This document shows, piece after piece, positions 44,515 to 52,770 of a stretch of DNA of 64,000 nucleotides. Position numbers and translations under genes: made by a program. A model generated the notes under the pieces. The model was not told where the DNA came from, searched no databases, and worked only from the letters and a program-made list of their open reading frames with translations. Numbering within the stretch: position 1 is the first letter of the stretch; each line of letters starts with the position of its first letter. The DNA is from Ruegeria sp. HKCCSA071 (GTDB taxonomy: Bacteria; Pseudomonadota; Alphaproteobacteria; Rhodobacterales; Rhodobacteraceae). The stretch covers positions 62,001 through 126,000 of the forward strand of contig NZ_JAEDOX010000006.1 in the NCBI RefSeq assembly GCF_017872555.1, in the 5' to 3' direction.

Positions 44515-44801
44515 CAGATCAGGTACAGTGCGAAGATCACCACAGAGAACCCCGTGAGAACCATGGTGAAGCCACGCAGCCAGCCCGGGCTTTCAGTCAG
44601 GTCCAGATATCGGGCCAGAATCACACGGGCTTTGATCAGTGCAAGGAGCAGGATACCGCCTGCAATGAGTACGTCAGGCGTTTTCATCAGGGTCAAAAGC
44701 GTTGAGGCCAGACTGAGCGCCAAAAGCACCATCCACGCGCTGGTGAGTGAGTTCGGACGCCTCCGGCGGGAGTATTTAGCAAAAGATGAAATTGCCGGCA
44801 T
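44514..44801 (-). CDS. norF: NorF, small membrane protein of the nor operon
   Basis: Up to 95 residues with three hydrophobic helices ('WMVLLALSLASTLLTLM', 'VLIAGGILLLALIKARVIL', 'FTMVLTGFSVVIFALYL'), related to prokaryotic cytochrome-oxidase subunit IV proteins; last gene of norCBQDEF. ATG 44801 is 5 bases after the norE stop, but residues 4-15 ('ISSFAKYSRRRR') are encoded by a dispersed repeat. A later ATG at 44732 would give 72 residues without it, close to usual NorF size, but would clip the first helix edge. The start is unsettled. Confidence 0.75.
   Translation of the reverse strand: MPAISSFAKYSRRRRPNSLTSAWMVLLALSLASTLLTLMKTPDVLIAGGILLLALIKARVILARYLDLTESPGWLRGFTMVLTGFSVVIFALYLI
44759..44791 (+). 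repeat. Dispersed 33-bp repeat inside the start of norF
   Basis: Begins GCCTCCGGCGGGAGTATTT and ends AAAAGATGAA. It matches the copy at 62483-62515 in 29 of 33 positions; a diverged copy lies at 30284-30315. The left part (CTCC-GGCG-GGAG) can fold into a small hairpin. Here it overlaps the 5' end of norF on the opposite strand. Confidence 0.7.
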
Positions 44802-44806
44802 CTTGT

Positions 44807-45355
44807 TTATCCCAGAAGATAAATCACAGGAAACAGCAGGATCCAAACCAGATCGACCATGTGCCAAAACTGTGCGCCCGCTTCGATGTTACGAGGATCA
44901 TCGCGCCACGCGACAAGCAGCAGGATACCCACCCCGGCCAGAACATGCGCCGCGTGAAACCCCGTCAGCAGGTAGTAGAACATGAAGAACGGGTGGGTTT
45001 CATAGGAAATGCCCTGCCCCGCCTTTCCAGCATATTCCACGCTTTTGATAACCAGGAATGCGATTCCAAGTACGGCCGCGCCTGTCAGGGCAAGCCTGGC
45101 CTTGAACCGGAATGCTGCGCGGCGCCAGTTCAGGGCCTGCGCGGCCAGATATCCAGATGTGACCAGTATTGCGGTGTTAAAGGCTGCACCTGTTCGATAA
45201 AGATGCGATTGCGCCTCGGCAAAGCCTGCGGGGTCGGTCAGGCGAACACCCATGAACGCGATCAGCCCGGCACCAAAAACCAGCAACTCACTGATAATCA
45301 GAACCCACATCAGCAATTCGCCCGGCAGCTCGTCGATGAAAGAGGTTTCGCTCAT
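44807..45355 (-). CDS. norE: NorE, cytochrome-oxidase-subunit-III-like protein
   Basis: 182-residue membrane protein with about five helices, of the heme-copper oxidase subunit III family ('ELPGELLMWVLIISELLVFG' at the start, 'HVLAGVGILLLVAW' near the end). NorE is an accessory protein found in nor operons that supports full NO reductase activity. Its ATG overlaps the norD stop by 4 bases. Confidence 0.88.
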   Translation of the reverse strand: MSETSFIDELPGELLMWVLIISELLVFGAGLIAFMGVRLTDPAGFAEAQSHLYRTGAAFNTAILVTSGYLAAQALNWRRAAFRFKARLALTGAAVLGIAFLVIKSVEYAGKAGQGISYETHPFFMFYYLLTGFHAAHVLAGVGILLLVAWRDDPRNIEAGAQFWHMVDLVWILLFPVIYLLG

Positions 45356-47274
45356 GCTCCGACCAGTTGGCGGTAGATCTGCGGTAGGGCCATGGTCAGG
45401 CGGTGCGGGTCTGGGATAACAGCGAAACCGCCCTGTCCGAACATGCGGGGGAACCAGCTTTTGCCGGTTTTGTCGATGGTGACGCCAAAAACCGATTGCC
45501 CGGCGCGGCGAGCTTCGCGCACGGCCATGCAGGTGTCTTCTATCCCGTGGCGCCCTTCGTAATGGTCAAGATCATTGGGTTTGCCATCGGTGATCACCAG
45601 CAACAGGCGGCGCTTGCGGGATTGACTTGCCAAATCCTTTGAACAGTGACGGATCGCGGCCCCAAGCCGCGTGTAATGGCCTGGTCGCAGCGACGCGATA
45701 CGTTGTTCAACTTTGGCACCCATCGGCTCATCAAACCGTTTGCATCGCTGGATATAGACGCGCTGGCGTTTCAGCGAACTGAAGGCATGAATGGCGAAAT
45801 CGTCACCGCAGGCATTCAGGCCCCAGGCCAAAGCGGCCAGAGCTTCACGTTCAATGTCGATCACGGCGCGGCCGGTTACGGCACTTTCGGTGGAACGGCT
45901 GACATCCAGCAGGATCGAGACTGCCAGGTCGCGCGCCTCGGGACGGGATTGTTGCCAAATGCGGTCGTTGCTTTCGCCGCTGGCCATGCGGTCGGTTTCG
46001 GCACGCACGGCGGCTTCGATATCCAGCTGGTCACCGTCCAGATGGCCGCGTGTCATCACACGACCGGGGCGCAGCGCCTCGAACTGGCGTTTGACCGCGC
46101 GGATGCGGCGGGCGGTGGCAGGGTCCTTGCCGAAGGCGGCAGCGTCGTCGCGGATATCCGCATCCGACAGCAGGACGTTGACGTGATCTGGCAGATACCG
46201 ACCCGATCGCACGTCCCATTCGGGATAGAGGATGCGGCCGGACAGACGCTCGCGGTTCACATCCTCGGGTGCCAGATCAAGGTGCAGCTTCAGCCGCGTT
46301 GGGGGGGCCTTTGATATCTGACCCAGGCCAATCTCTTCCTGATCATCGGCCGCTTTCTTGGCGTTGTCGGGATCGTCATCGTCGATGCGGCGGTTGATGT
46401 TCAGGAACTCGGCCCAGCTGAGGATGGCTTCGAACTTATGCAGAATGAAACTGTCGCTGCGCTCGGCCTGATCCGATCTACGGCGCCGGGCACGGTGCGT
46501 CTTTTCGCCGGATTCCTCTGGCGGGCCTTCGGTATCGGGGTTTTCCACCTCGTTATGTTCGGAAAAGCCAACCGCGCGCAGTTCGGGCCACAAGGGAACC
46601 GGGCGCATAGGCTGATAGCCGCGGGGGGCGATCAGGTTATCGTCCAGTGTCAGAAGCTGCTCGGCTTTCACCGACAGCTGTTGAGAGTCGCCCAACTTAT
46701 GGCGGATCAGCTCTTCGACTGCGTCCTCAACCGGTGGCAGATTGGGAATATCGCGCTGATGCAACACTCCCTTGCAAAGTTCGGTATAAAGTGGGCGCAG
46801 GCCGGGGGCGTCGTCCAGGGTCGCATCAACCATGCCCTGTGCGGCAATCAGCGATCGCAGGTCGGCGCGCAGCGGGTCGTCTTCATCAATTCGCGTTCCG
46901 GCATGGGCAGCCGCGGCGGCCAGCCAGACATACAGCGCGCCGTTGGCTTCGCGGGCAGGAAAAACCGCCAGCCGGTCCGGTAGGCGCAGAACTTCACCGT
47001 CAAACGAGGCGCGTGGCATCAGTTCTGCCTCTGTTGCCAGACGACGACGCCAACCCAGACGGTGGTGTGAAACCTCGGGCGAGACCGGGCGCAATTCTAC
47101 GCCCGGACCACCGCCCAGCCCTCGAAAGAGGACGGCCAGCCGCCCCGCGACCTCAGAAAGGTCGACCGCGGCTCCATCGTGCACCTGTGGTGCATCGAGG
47201 CGGCTGGCAAGGGAGTGCCACAGTTTCCCGATCGTTTCTTCGGGTTCCCATGGCTCAAAATCGATCTTGACCAT
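45352..47274 (-). CDS. norD: NorD, VWA-domain activation protein for NO reductase
   Basis: 640-residue cytoplasmic protein with a C-terminal von Willebrand A domain; the MIDAS motif is 'DVSRSTES' (near residue 463). An acidic, charged middle region (about 260-320) precedes it. With the MoxR-type ATPase NorQ it forms a chaperone pair needed to activate NorCB, probably by inserting the non-haem iron. It starts 9 bases after norQ ends and overlaps norE. Confidence 0.92.
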   Translation of the reverse strand: MVKIDFEPWEPEETIGKLWHSLASRLDAPQVHDGAAVDLSEVAGRLAVLFRGLGGGPGVELRPVSPEVSHHRLGWRRRLATEAELMPRASFDGEVLRLPDRLAVFPAREANGALYVWLAAAAAHAGTRIDEDDPLRADLRSLIAAQGMVDATLDDAPGLRPLYTELCKGVLHQRDIPNLPPVEDAVEELIRHKLGDSQQLSVKAEQLLTLDDNLIAPRGYQPMRPVPLWPELRAVGFSEHNEVENPDTEGPPEESGEKTHRARRRRSDQAERSDSFILHKFEAILSWAEFLNINRRIDDDDPDNAKKAADDQEEIGLGQISKAPPTRLKLHLDLAPEDVNRERLSGRILYPEWDVRSGRYLPDHVNVLLSDADIRDDAAAFGKDPATARRIRAVKRQFEALRPGRVMTRGHLDGDQLDIEAAVRAETDRMASGESNDRIWQQSRPEARDLAVSILLDVSRSTESAVTGRAVIDIEREALAALAWGLNACGDDFAIHAFSSLKRQRVYIQRCKRFDEPMGAKVEQRIASLRPGHYTRLGAAIRHCSKDLASQSRKRRLLLVITDGKPNDLDHYEGRHGIEDTCMAVREARRAGQSVFGVTIDKTGKSWFPRMFGQGGFAVIPDPHRLTMALPQIYRQLVGA

Positions 47275-47283
47275 CGGCCGGCC

Positions 47284-48099
47284 TCACCCAAAGACAGCCG
47301 TAACAAGATCGAGGAGCCCGCGTTTGATATCCTCGTCATCCGTCAGAGGTTCGATCATGGCGGCAAGGATGGCGCGGTCGGTGGACATGCCCTGTGCGAT
47401 CAGTGTTGCGGCATAAACAACCAGTCGGGTGGAAACGCCTTCCTCAAGATCCTGACCCTTGAGCCCGCGCAGCTTACCTGCCAGCCGCACCAGCGGCTTG
47501 CAGCGTTCCAGCGGCAGGCCGCTTTCCTGCGCGACCACTTCGGCTTCCTTCTGAGGCGAGGGAAAGTCGAACTCCAGCGAGATGAACCGTTGCCGGGTCG
47601 AGGGTTTGAGGGTTTTCAGGATATTCTGATAGCCGGGGTTGTAGGACGCCACCAGCATGAAACCGGGCGCGGCCTCCAGCTCTTCTCCGGTGCGGTCGAT
47701 CGGCAGGATGCGCCGGTCGTCGGTCAGCGGGTGCAGCACCACGGTCACGTCCTTGCGCGCCTCGACCACCTCGTCGAGATAGCAGATCGCACCTTCGCGC
47801 ACCGCGCGGGTCAGGGGGCCATCAACCCAGACGGTTTCCCCACCTTTCAGCAGATAGCGCCCAATCAGGTCGGCGGCGGCCAGATCGTCATGGCAGGCTA
47901 CTGTATAAAGCGGGCGGCCAAGTTTTGCGGCCATGTGGGCGACAAAGCGGGTTTTGCCGCAGCCCGTCGGACCTTTCAGAAGAACTGGCAAATCGTTGTT
48001 ATACGCTGCGGTAAATACATCGCATTCGTCGCCTTGGGGCAGGTAGAAGGGGGCGTTTGCCGCCCCCTCATTCAGTTTCATGGAGCCGTCCATATCCAT
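47284..48099 (-). CDS. norQ: NorQ, MoxR-family AAA+ ATPase
   Basis: About 271-residue AAA+ ATPase: Walker A 'GPTGCGKT' (near residue 44), Walker B 'ICYLDEVVEA', sensor 'VASYNPGYQ'. It acts with NorD in maturation of the NO reductase. The ATG at 48099 overlaps the norB TGA by one base; a GTG one codon earlier is also possible. Confidence 0.93.
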   Translation of the reverse strand: MDMDGSMKLNEGAANAPFYLPQGDECDVFTAAYNNDLPVLLKGPTGCGKTRFVAHMAAKLGRPLYTVACHDDLAAADLIGRYLLKGGETVWVDGPLTRAVREGAICYLDEVVEARKDVTVVLHPLTDDRRILPIDRTGEELEAAPGFMLVASYNPGYQNILKTLKPSTRQRFISLEFDFPSPQKEAEVVAQESGLPLERCKPLVRLAGKLRGLKGQDLEEGVSTRLVVYAATLIAQGMSTDRAILAAMIEPLTDDEDIKRGLLDLVTAVFG

Positions 48100-49466
48100 C
48101 ACTCCGCAGGGGTTTCAGCTGCGCCGGGTTCAATGACTTCTTTCCGGGGAACCCAGATCGAGTAGATGAACAGCAGCGCACCAAGGACTACGACGATACC
48201 GGAACCCAGACGCATCCAGTAGAAGATTGCGATCTGGTCCTGCACGTCCATGAAGTAGTCTCCGACCACGCGCTGCATGTGTGTCTGTACGGTTCCGCCG
48301 AAGGTCAGCACGAAGGTCATAAAGACCATACCGCTGGTCATCAGCCAGAACGAGCCCATGTTCAGCACCTGATTGTAAGGATCACGGTTCTTCAGGATCG
48401 GCATCGCGTAGCTGAAGATCGCCAGGTTGAGGCAAACATAAGCACCGTAGAAGGCCAGGTGACCGTGGGCCGCAGTGATTTGCGTACCGTGTGTATAATA
48501 GTTCACCCCGTGCAGCGTATGCAGGAAGCCCCAGACACCGGCACCAAAGAAGGCAAGCGTTGCACAACCCAGCGACCACAGCAGAGCGGCCTTGTTGGGG
48601 TGGTCACGACGGCCCTTCCAGACCATGACGAAGGCAAAGGCCATCATCGCGAAGAACGGGATCACCTCGAGGCTTGAGAAGATCGAACCGATCCACTGCC
48701 AGTAACCGGGGGTACCGATCCAATAGTAGTGGTGACCTGTTCCAAGAATGCCCGAGAACAGCGCGGCGGCGACGATGACGTATAGCCATTTTTCGACCAC
48801 CTCACGGTCCACACCGGTCAGCTTGAGCATCAGGTAGGCCAGGATCGACGCCATGATCAGTTCCCACACACCTTCGACCCACAGGTGGACAACATACCAC
48901 CAGTATTGCTTGTCCAGAGACAGGTTGCCCGGGTTGTAGAAGGCGAACAGGAACAGCAGCGCCAAACCCCACAGACCCAACAACAGGATGTTGGTGATGG
49001 CAGTCTTCTTGCCCTTCAGAACGGTCATCGACACGTTGTAAAGGAAGATCAGCGCGGCAACGACGATACCGGCCTTGACCCATTTGGGTTGCTCAAGGAA
49101 CTCGCGCCCCTCTTTGCCCAGCAGCCAGTTTCCTTCGAACAGGTTGAAGACATAGGTCAAAACCACGCCCAACGTACCGACCACAAGAATGATCAGCTGC
49201 AAATAGGCCAGCTTGGGCGAGTGGATTTCACGCTCGGCCTCTTCCGGGATCAGGAAATAGGCCGCCCCGAAAAAGCCCAGTATCAGCCAGACGATCAACG
49301 AGTTGGTGTGCAGCATCCGCACGATATTGAACGGCAGAAGCTCGCTCAGGAAGTTAGGCGACACATAGATCAGACCGGCCAGCAGGCCGCCGATCACCTG
49401 GATCGCGAACAACGCCATGGCTACCGCAAAGTAGGCATAGGCGATTTTTTGGGATTCGTATTTCAT
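48099..49466 (-). CDS. norB: Nitric oxide reductase subunit B
   Basis: 455-residue catalytic subunit of the cytochrome-c-dependent NO reductase, with about 12 membrane helices and the conserved haem- and iron-binding His in 'RMLHTNSLIVWL', 'HLWVEGVWELI', 'GTGHHYYWIG' and 'HGHLAFYGAYV'. It reduces 2 NO to N2O at a haem b3/non-haem iron centre. The quinol-oxidising N-terminal extension of qNor is absent, so this is cNor. It follows norC by 16 bases. Confidence 0.96.
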   Translation of the reverse strand: MKYESQKIAYAYFAVAMALFAIQVIGGLLAGLIYVSPNFLSELLPFNIVRMLHTNSLIVWLILGFFGAAYFLIPEEAEREIHSPKLAYLQLIILVVGTLGVVLTYVFNLFEGNWLLGKEGREFLEQPKWVKAGIVVAALIFLYNVSMTVLKGKKTAITNILLLGLWGLALLFLFAFYNPGNLSLDKQYWWYVVHLWVEGVWELIMASILAYLMLKLTGVDREVVEKWLYVIVAAALFSGILGTGHHYYWIGTPGYWQWIGSIFSSLEVIPFFAMMAFAFVMVWKGRRDHPNKAALLWSLGCATLAFFGAGVWGFLHTLHGVNYYTHGTQITAAHGHLAFYGAYVCLNLAIFSYAMPILKNRDPYNQVLNMGSFWLMTSGMVFMTFVLTFGGTVQTHMQRVVGDYFMDVQDQIAIFYWMRLGSGIVVVLGALLFIYSIWVPRKEVIEPGAAETPAE

Positions 49467-49482
49467 TGCTCCATTCCCCTTC

Positions 49483-49932
49483 TCAGCCAGCCTCGTTGGG
49501 CGGCCAGTCCTGAGCGTCGATATTGTCCGTCCAGATCAGGAAGTTGCTCAGATCCCGGATCTCTTCATCGCTGAGGTTGAATTGCGGCATCTGCCGACGA
49601 CCGGGAATGCCGGTGGGTTGTGCCTCCATCCAGCCCTTGAGGGATTCAAAGGCCGATTCCGGGTCGTCCAACACGCCCCAACGTGTCATCACATTGCCGA
49701 CCTCAGGGGCAAAGTACGCCCCTTCGCCAAGGATCGTGTGGCAGTTGATACAGGCGTGTTTTTCCCAAACATGTTTGCCCCGAACCACACTTTCGTCGAG
49801 CTTCGCGGCATTTTCGGAATTGACGATATACAGATGTGAATGGGCTGATAGAGCCAGAAAGATGAGGATGAAGAACAGTGACCCGCCATAGAATATGTTG
49901 CGAGCCATGCTCTTTGTCATGACTTCTCGCAT
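49483..49932 (-). CDS. norC: Nitric oxide reductase subunit C (cytochrome c)
   Basis: 149-residue membrane-anchored cytochrome c: one helix at about residues 13-33, then a haem site C61-C64-H65 ('CINCHTILGEGAYFAPE'). It takes electrons from soluble cytochrome c or cupredoxin and passes them to NorB. The ATG at 49932 has AGGAG 5 bases upstream. First gene of norCBQDEF, 64 bases from a Dnr box. Confidence 0.95.
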   Translation of the reverse strand: MREVMTKSMARNIFYGGSLFFILIFLALSAHSHLYIVNSENAAKLDESVVRGKHVWEKHACINCHTILGEGAYFAPEVGNVMTRWGVLDDPESAFESLKGWMEAQPTGIPGRRQMPQFNLSDEEIRDLSNFLIWTDNIDAQDWPPNEAG

Positions 49933-49995
49933 CGCGCTCTCCTTTGCGCAGATTAGCTAGTGCAGGCAACATGACGTGCGGGTCACAGGGCTGCC

Positions 49996-50009
49996 TTAAC
50001 GAAAGTCAA
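49996..50009. promoter_or_regulatory. Dnr box upstream of norC
   Basis: TTAACGAAAGTCAA: half-sites TTAAC and GTCAA with a four-base spacer, the pattern known for Nnr sites in Paracoccus. Its centre is about 70 bases before the norC start, which leaves room for a -41.5 class promoter with a short leader. Confidence 0.75.
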
Positions 50010-50196
50010 GACTTCTAAAGTATCCTCAGGAACGAGATCAGAGATCCGCAAACAGCGAGAATAACGAAATGACCTTAGGGTCGCCTTGAAATCTGAGGCA
50101 ATTGTGAACACTTTCGCGTCGACTTCTTGATATACCGGACGTAATCAACCACCTGAGAAAAGGTGAAAATTCCGCTGCAAAGATTGATGGGCAAAA

Positions 50197-51303
50197 ATGG
50201 CGAACTATTCCTATATCGGTTATACACCCGGTGTCATCACGGTGAATACGATTGGGCCGGACACGGTTACGTTGGATGTCAATTTTGATCCCGACACGGA
50301 TCGTCGTTTGTTCAGCGTGACTGACGCAGCCGGTGGTTTTATTCAAAACGGCGGCGGACCACCTATCCCCGATACAGGGGATGTTTTCAACGGTGACCGC
50401 TTTGACAACGAAGACGGTGATGACCTGACGCAGACCGGTACTATCACCACCCTCGATGGTTCGACCACCTTTCTAAGCGGCCCAATATACCTGGAAGAAT
50501 CCTACGTTCTGTCCAAACCAGGCGGGGGCACATTTACTGTATATCGCGTCGAAGTTGACGGCGTATTGGGCGGCTATATTACCTCTGAACCTCTTGTGCC
50601 CGGTACGACCTACTCGATGAACATCGTGAACGTCACGCCGACCAATGCGCCCGACACAACTGACCCGGCTGCCATCATTGACGTGCCGTGCTTTACTGCC
50701 GGAACACTTATCATGACGCCAGAAGGTCCGATGCCCATCGAGGATCTGAAGGTGGGTGACATGGTCGTGACTGCCGACAACGGACCGCAACACATACGTT
50801 GGATCGGAACGCGAAACCTATCGCATGAGGAGCTGGTGAAAAAACCCAAGCTGCTTCCAATCCTCATCAAGGCCGGGGCCTTGGGGTGTGACTTGCCAAA
50901 ACGCGACCTGCTTGTTTCGCCACAGCACCGTATGTTGGTTCGATCCCGGATCGCCGTCAGAATGTTTGACGCAGAGGAAATCCTGGTCCCCGCGCGCATT
51001 CTTACCGCCAGCCCTGGTATCAGCGTTGCAAAAGACACCCTGTCAGTCACGTATTACCATCTATTGTTCGACCGCCACGAAATCGTCTTCGCAGAAGGTG
51101 CCCCGTCAGAAAGCCTTTTTGTCGGCGCACAGGCTCTGTCCAGCGTTCCCCCAGAAGCAAGGGCAGAAATCTTCGACCTGTTTCCGGAACTAGAGACCCC
51201 TTGGCACGTTCCTCAGTCTGCGCGGCACATACCTGAAAACGGAAGACGCGCTCATGCGCTCGTGTCCCGCCACGTAAAGAACGAACGCCCCTTGATATTC
51301 TGA
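50197..51303 (+). CDS. Hint-domain protein of unknown function
   Basis: 368-residue protein. Residues 1-160 are Asp/Gly/Thr-rich and beta-like with no signal peptide. A Hint domain (Hint_2 type) begins at C165 in 'PCFTAGTLIMTPEGPMPIEDLKVGDMV' and includes 'VSPQHRMLV' and 'TYYHLLFDRHEIVFAEG', so the putative self-splicing nucleophile Cys and the TxxH-like His elements are present. Proteins of this make-up in Roseobacters are often exported by type I secretion. It lies alone between norC and nnrS, divergent from nor, and its role in or near denitrification is unknown. Confidence 0.75.
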   Translation: MANYSYIGYTPGVITVNTIGPDTVTLDVNFDPDTDRRLFSVTDAAGGFIQNGGGPPIPDTGDVFNGDRFDNEDGDDLTQTGTITTLDGSTTFLSGPIYLEESYVLSKPGGGTFTVYRVEVDGVLGGYITSEPLVPGTTYSMNIVNVTPTNAPDTTDPAAIIDVPCFTAGTLIMTPEGPMPIEDLKVGDMVVTADNGPQHIRWIGTRNLSHEELVKKPKLLPILIKAGALGCDLPKRDLLVSPQHRMLVRSRIAVRMFDAEEILVPARILTASPGISVAKDTLSVTYYHLLFDRHEIVFAEGAPSESLFVGAQALSSVPPEARAEIFDLFPELETPWHVPQSARHIPENGRRAHALVSRHVKNERPLIF

Positions 51304-51330
51304 ACTGCAATCCGCGCTTAAGGTTCCGTG

Positions 51331-52527
51331 TCAGCCGTGCTTTGCTGCGCGCGGACCCGTCAGCGCTGGCCACATGGAAAACAGATACAACCCGATTGCG
51401 GCAATCCATAACCCGTCAGCCGTCAGCATGGCCGTCATATATCCACCTGCCAGCCCGGACCCCAGCCAGCGAACCAAAGCCGCTGCCGCCATAAGCCCGT
51501 ATCCGACCGCCATGGGCGACGGTGCAACAAGGGGGCGGCCACTGTGGCCAAGGGCAGCGCGGCTCATGACGGCAAGGGTCATGCCACCAACGCACCCAAT
51601 CCCCAAAATGTGCAGCGCGCCGATCTCATTACCATATCCGATGACGGCAGACCCCCACAGCAACAACCCGAGGGCCAGCATCATCAAGCCTAAGTGCAGA
51701 GCAATCAGGATCGGCTGCCGCAGCGCCCAACCCGCTCTCCACCGTGCCATGCGCATCAGCTGGGCGCCGCCCAGCAGCAGCGCGCAGATACCCGCCAACG
51801 AAACACTGCCCAAGGTCAGCACCAACAACGGCAGCACAAGGGCGAGCGCCATCACGGCCTTTTCCAGCGCCGCATTTGAAACCGGCCACAGGGCTTCGGG
51901 TACACCGTCGCGTTTCATTGCATTGCGCGTAAAGGCTGGTGTGATCCGTCCCCCCAGTATCGCTATCATAGAACACAAGGTCAGCAGCCCTGCGCGCACC
52001 CCGGTATTCAACGTGTCTGTGGTGATACCAATCCATTCCAGATGAACCATCAGGTTGGCCACCCATACCAAACTCAGGAGATACAGAAATACCATGTTCT
52101 GTGGCTTGGGCCTGCGTATCAGCTGGCTGGCAATTTTCAGGACAAGAATTGGAACAAAGCTCAGATCGATAATTGCGACGGTAGTCGGAGAGAGCGACCC
52201 TGATAACCACACAGCCAGCCGCCCCGCCATCCAGATCAGCGCTACGACCGTGACAAATCGCGCCCGCACTTCGGGCGTCCCGGTCCAGTTCGGAACTGCA
52301 GTCAGAAAGAACCCACCCAGTGCCGCCGTTGCATAGCCAAAAATCATCTCATGGGCATGCCACATGACCGGGGGCATTCCATAACTTTGCTCGTCATAAG
52401 GTAAAAGCCCATCCAATGAGGCCAGCCAAATACCCCAGGCGACACCGGCAAACACACCATAAAGACCGGCGGAAAGGAAAAATATCCGAAACCCTTCGCT
52501 GAAAATGCGCGATATTGCAGATGACAT
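51331..52527 (-). CDS. nnrS: NnrS-family haem-copper membrane protein
   Basis: 398-residue membrane protein with about 12 helices and the NnrS landmarks 'WHAHEMIFGYATAALGGFFLTAVPNWTG', 'GRITPAFTRNA' and 'HILGIGCVGGMTLAVMSRAALGHSGR'. NnrS proteins help bacteria resist NO stress, and the gene is often in the Nnr regulon. The matching Dnr box at 52591-52604 lies 64 bases upstream. It converges on the Hint-domain gene with a 27-base gap. Confidence 0.93.
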   Translation of the reverse strand: MSSAISRIFSEGFRIFFLSAGLYGVFAGVAWGIWLASLDGLLPYDEQSYGMPPVMWHAHEMIFGYATAALGGFFLTAVPNWTGTPEVRARFVTVVALIWMAGRLAVWLSGSLSPTTVAIIDLSFVPILVLKIASQLIRRPKPQNMVFLYLLSLVWVANLMVHLEWIGITTDTLNTGVRAGLLTLCSMIAILGGRITPAFTRNAMKRDGVPEALWPVSNAALEKAVMALALVLPLLVLTLGSVSLAGICALLLGGAQLMRMARWRAGWALRQPILIALHLGLMMLALGLLLWGSAVIGYGNEIGALHILGIGCVGGMTLAVMSRAALGHSGRPLVAPSPMAVGYGLMAAAALVRWLGSGLAGGYMTAMLTADGLWIAAIGLYLFSMWPALTGPRAAKHG

Positions 52528-52590
52528 GCCTGCTCTCCATGGCCCATCTCGTCATTCAATAAGCAGTACCGTCCGACGGGATTGGGGCAC

Positions 52591-52604
52591 TTAACCGAAA
52601 TCAA
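52591..52604. promoter_or_regulatory. Dnr box for nnrS
   Basis: TTAACCGAAATCAA: half-sites TTAAC and ATCAA, four-base spacer. Centre about 70 bases before the nnrS start on the minus strand, the same geometry as the norC box. It is one of two boxes in the nnrS-nirS divergent region. Confidence 0.7.
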
Positions 52605-52694
52605 GACGCCAAAAACATGTGTGAAAAAAACAGGTTTTATTGGTGAAATCTGAACCTGGTTTTTGTCCAAAGAACGAAGTTAGCGCCGCGCCCG

Positions 52695-52708
52695 TTGACT
52701 TTGGTCAA
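52695..52708. promoter_or_regulatory. Dnr box for nirS
   Basis: TTGACTTTGGTCAA: perfect half-sites TTGAC and GTCAA. Centre about 69 bases before the nirS ATG, so a start of transcription near 52743 and a leader of about 28 bases are expected. Confidence 0.78.
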
Positions 52709-52770
52709 GGATGACAATCCCGTGATGGATCAGTCTCTGCATTGCCTCACCACGCAAATGGAGAGTGATC

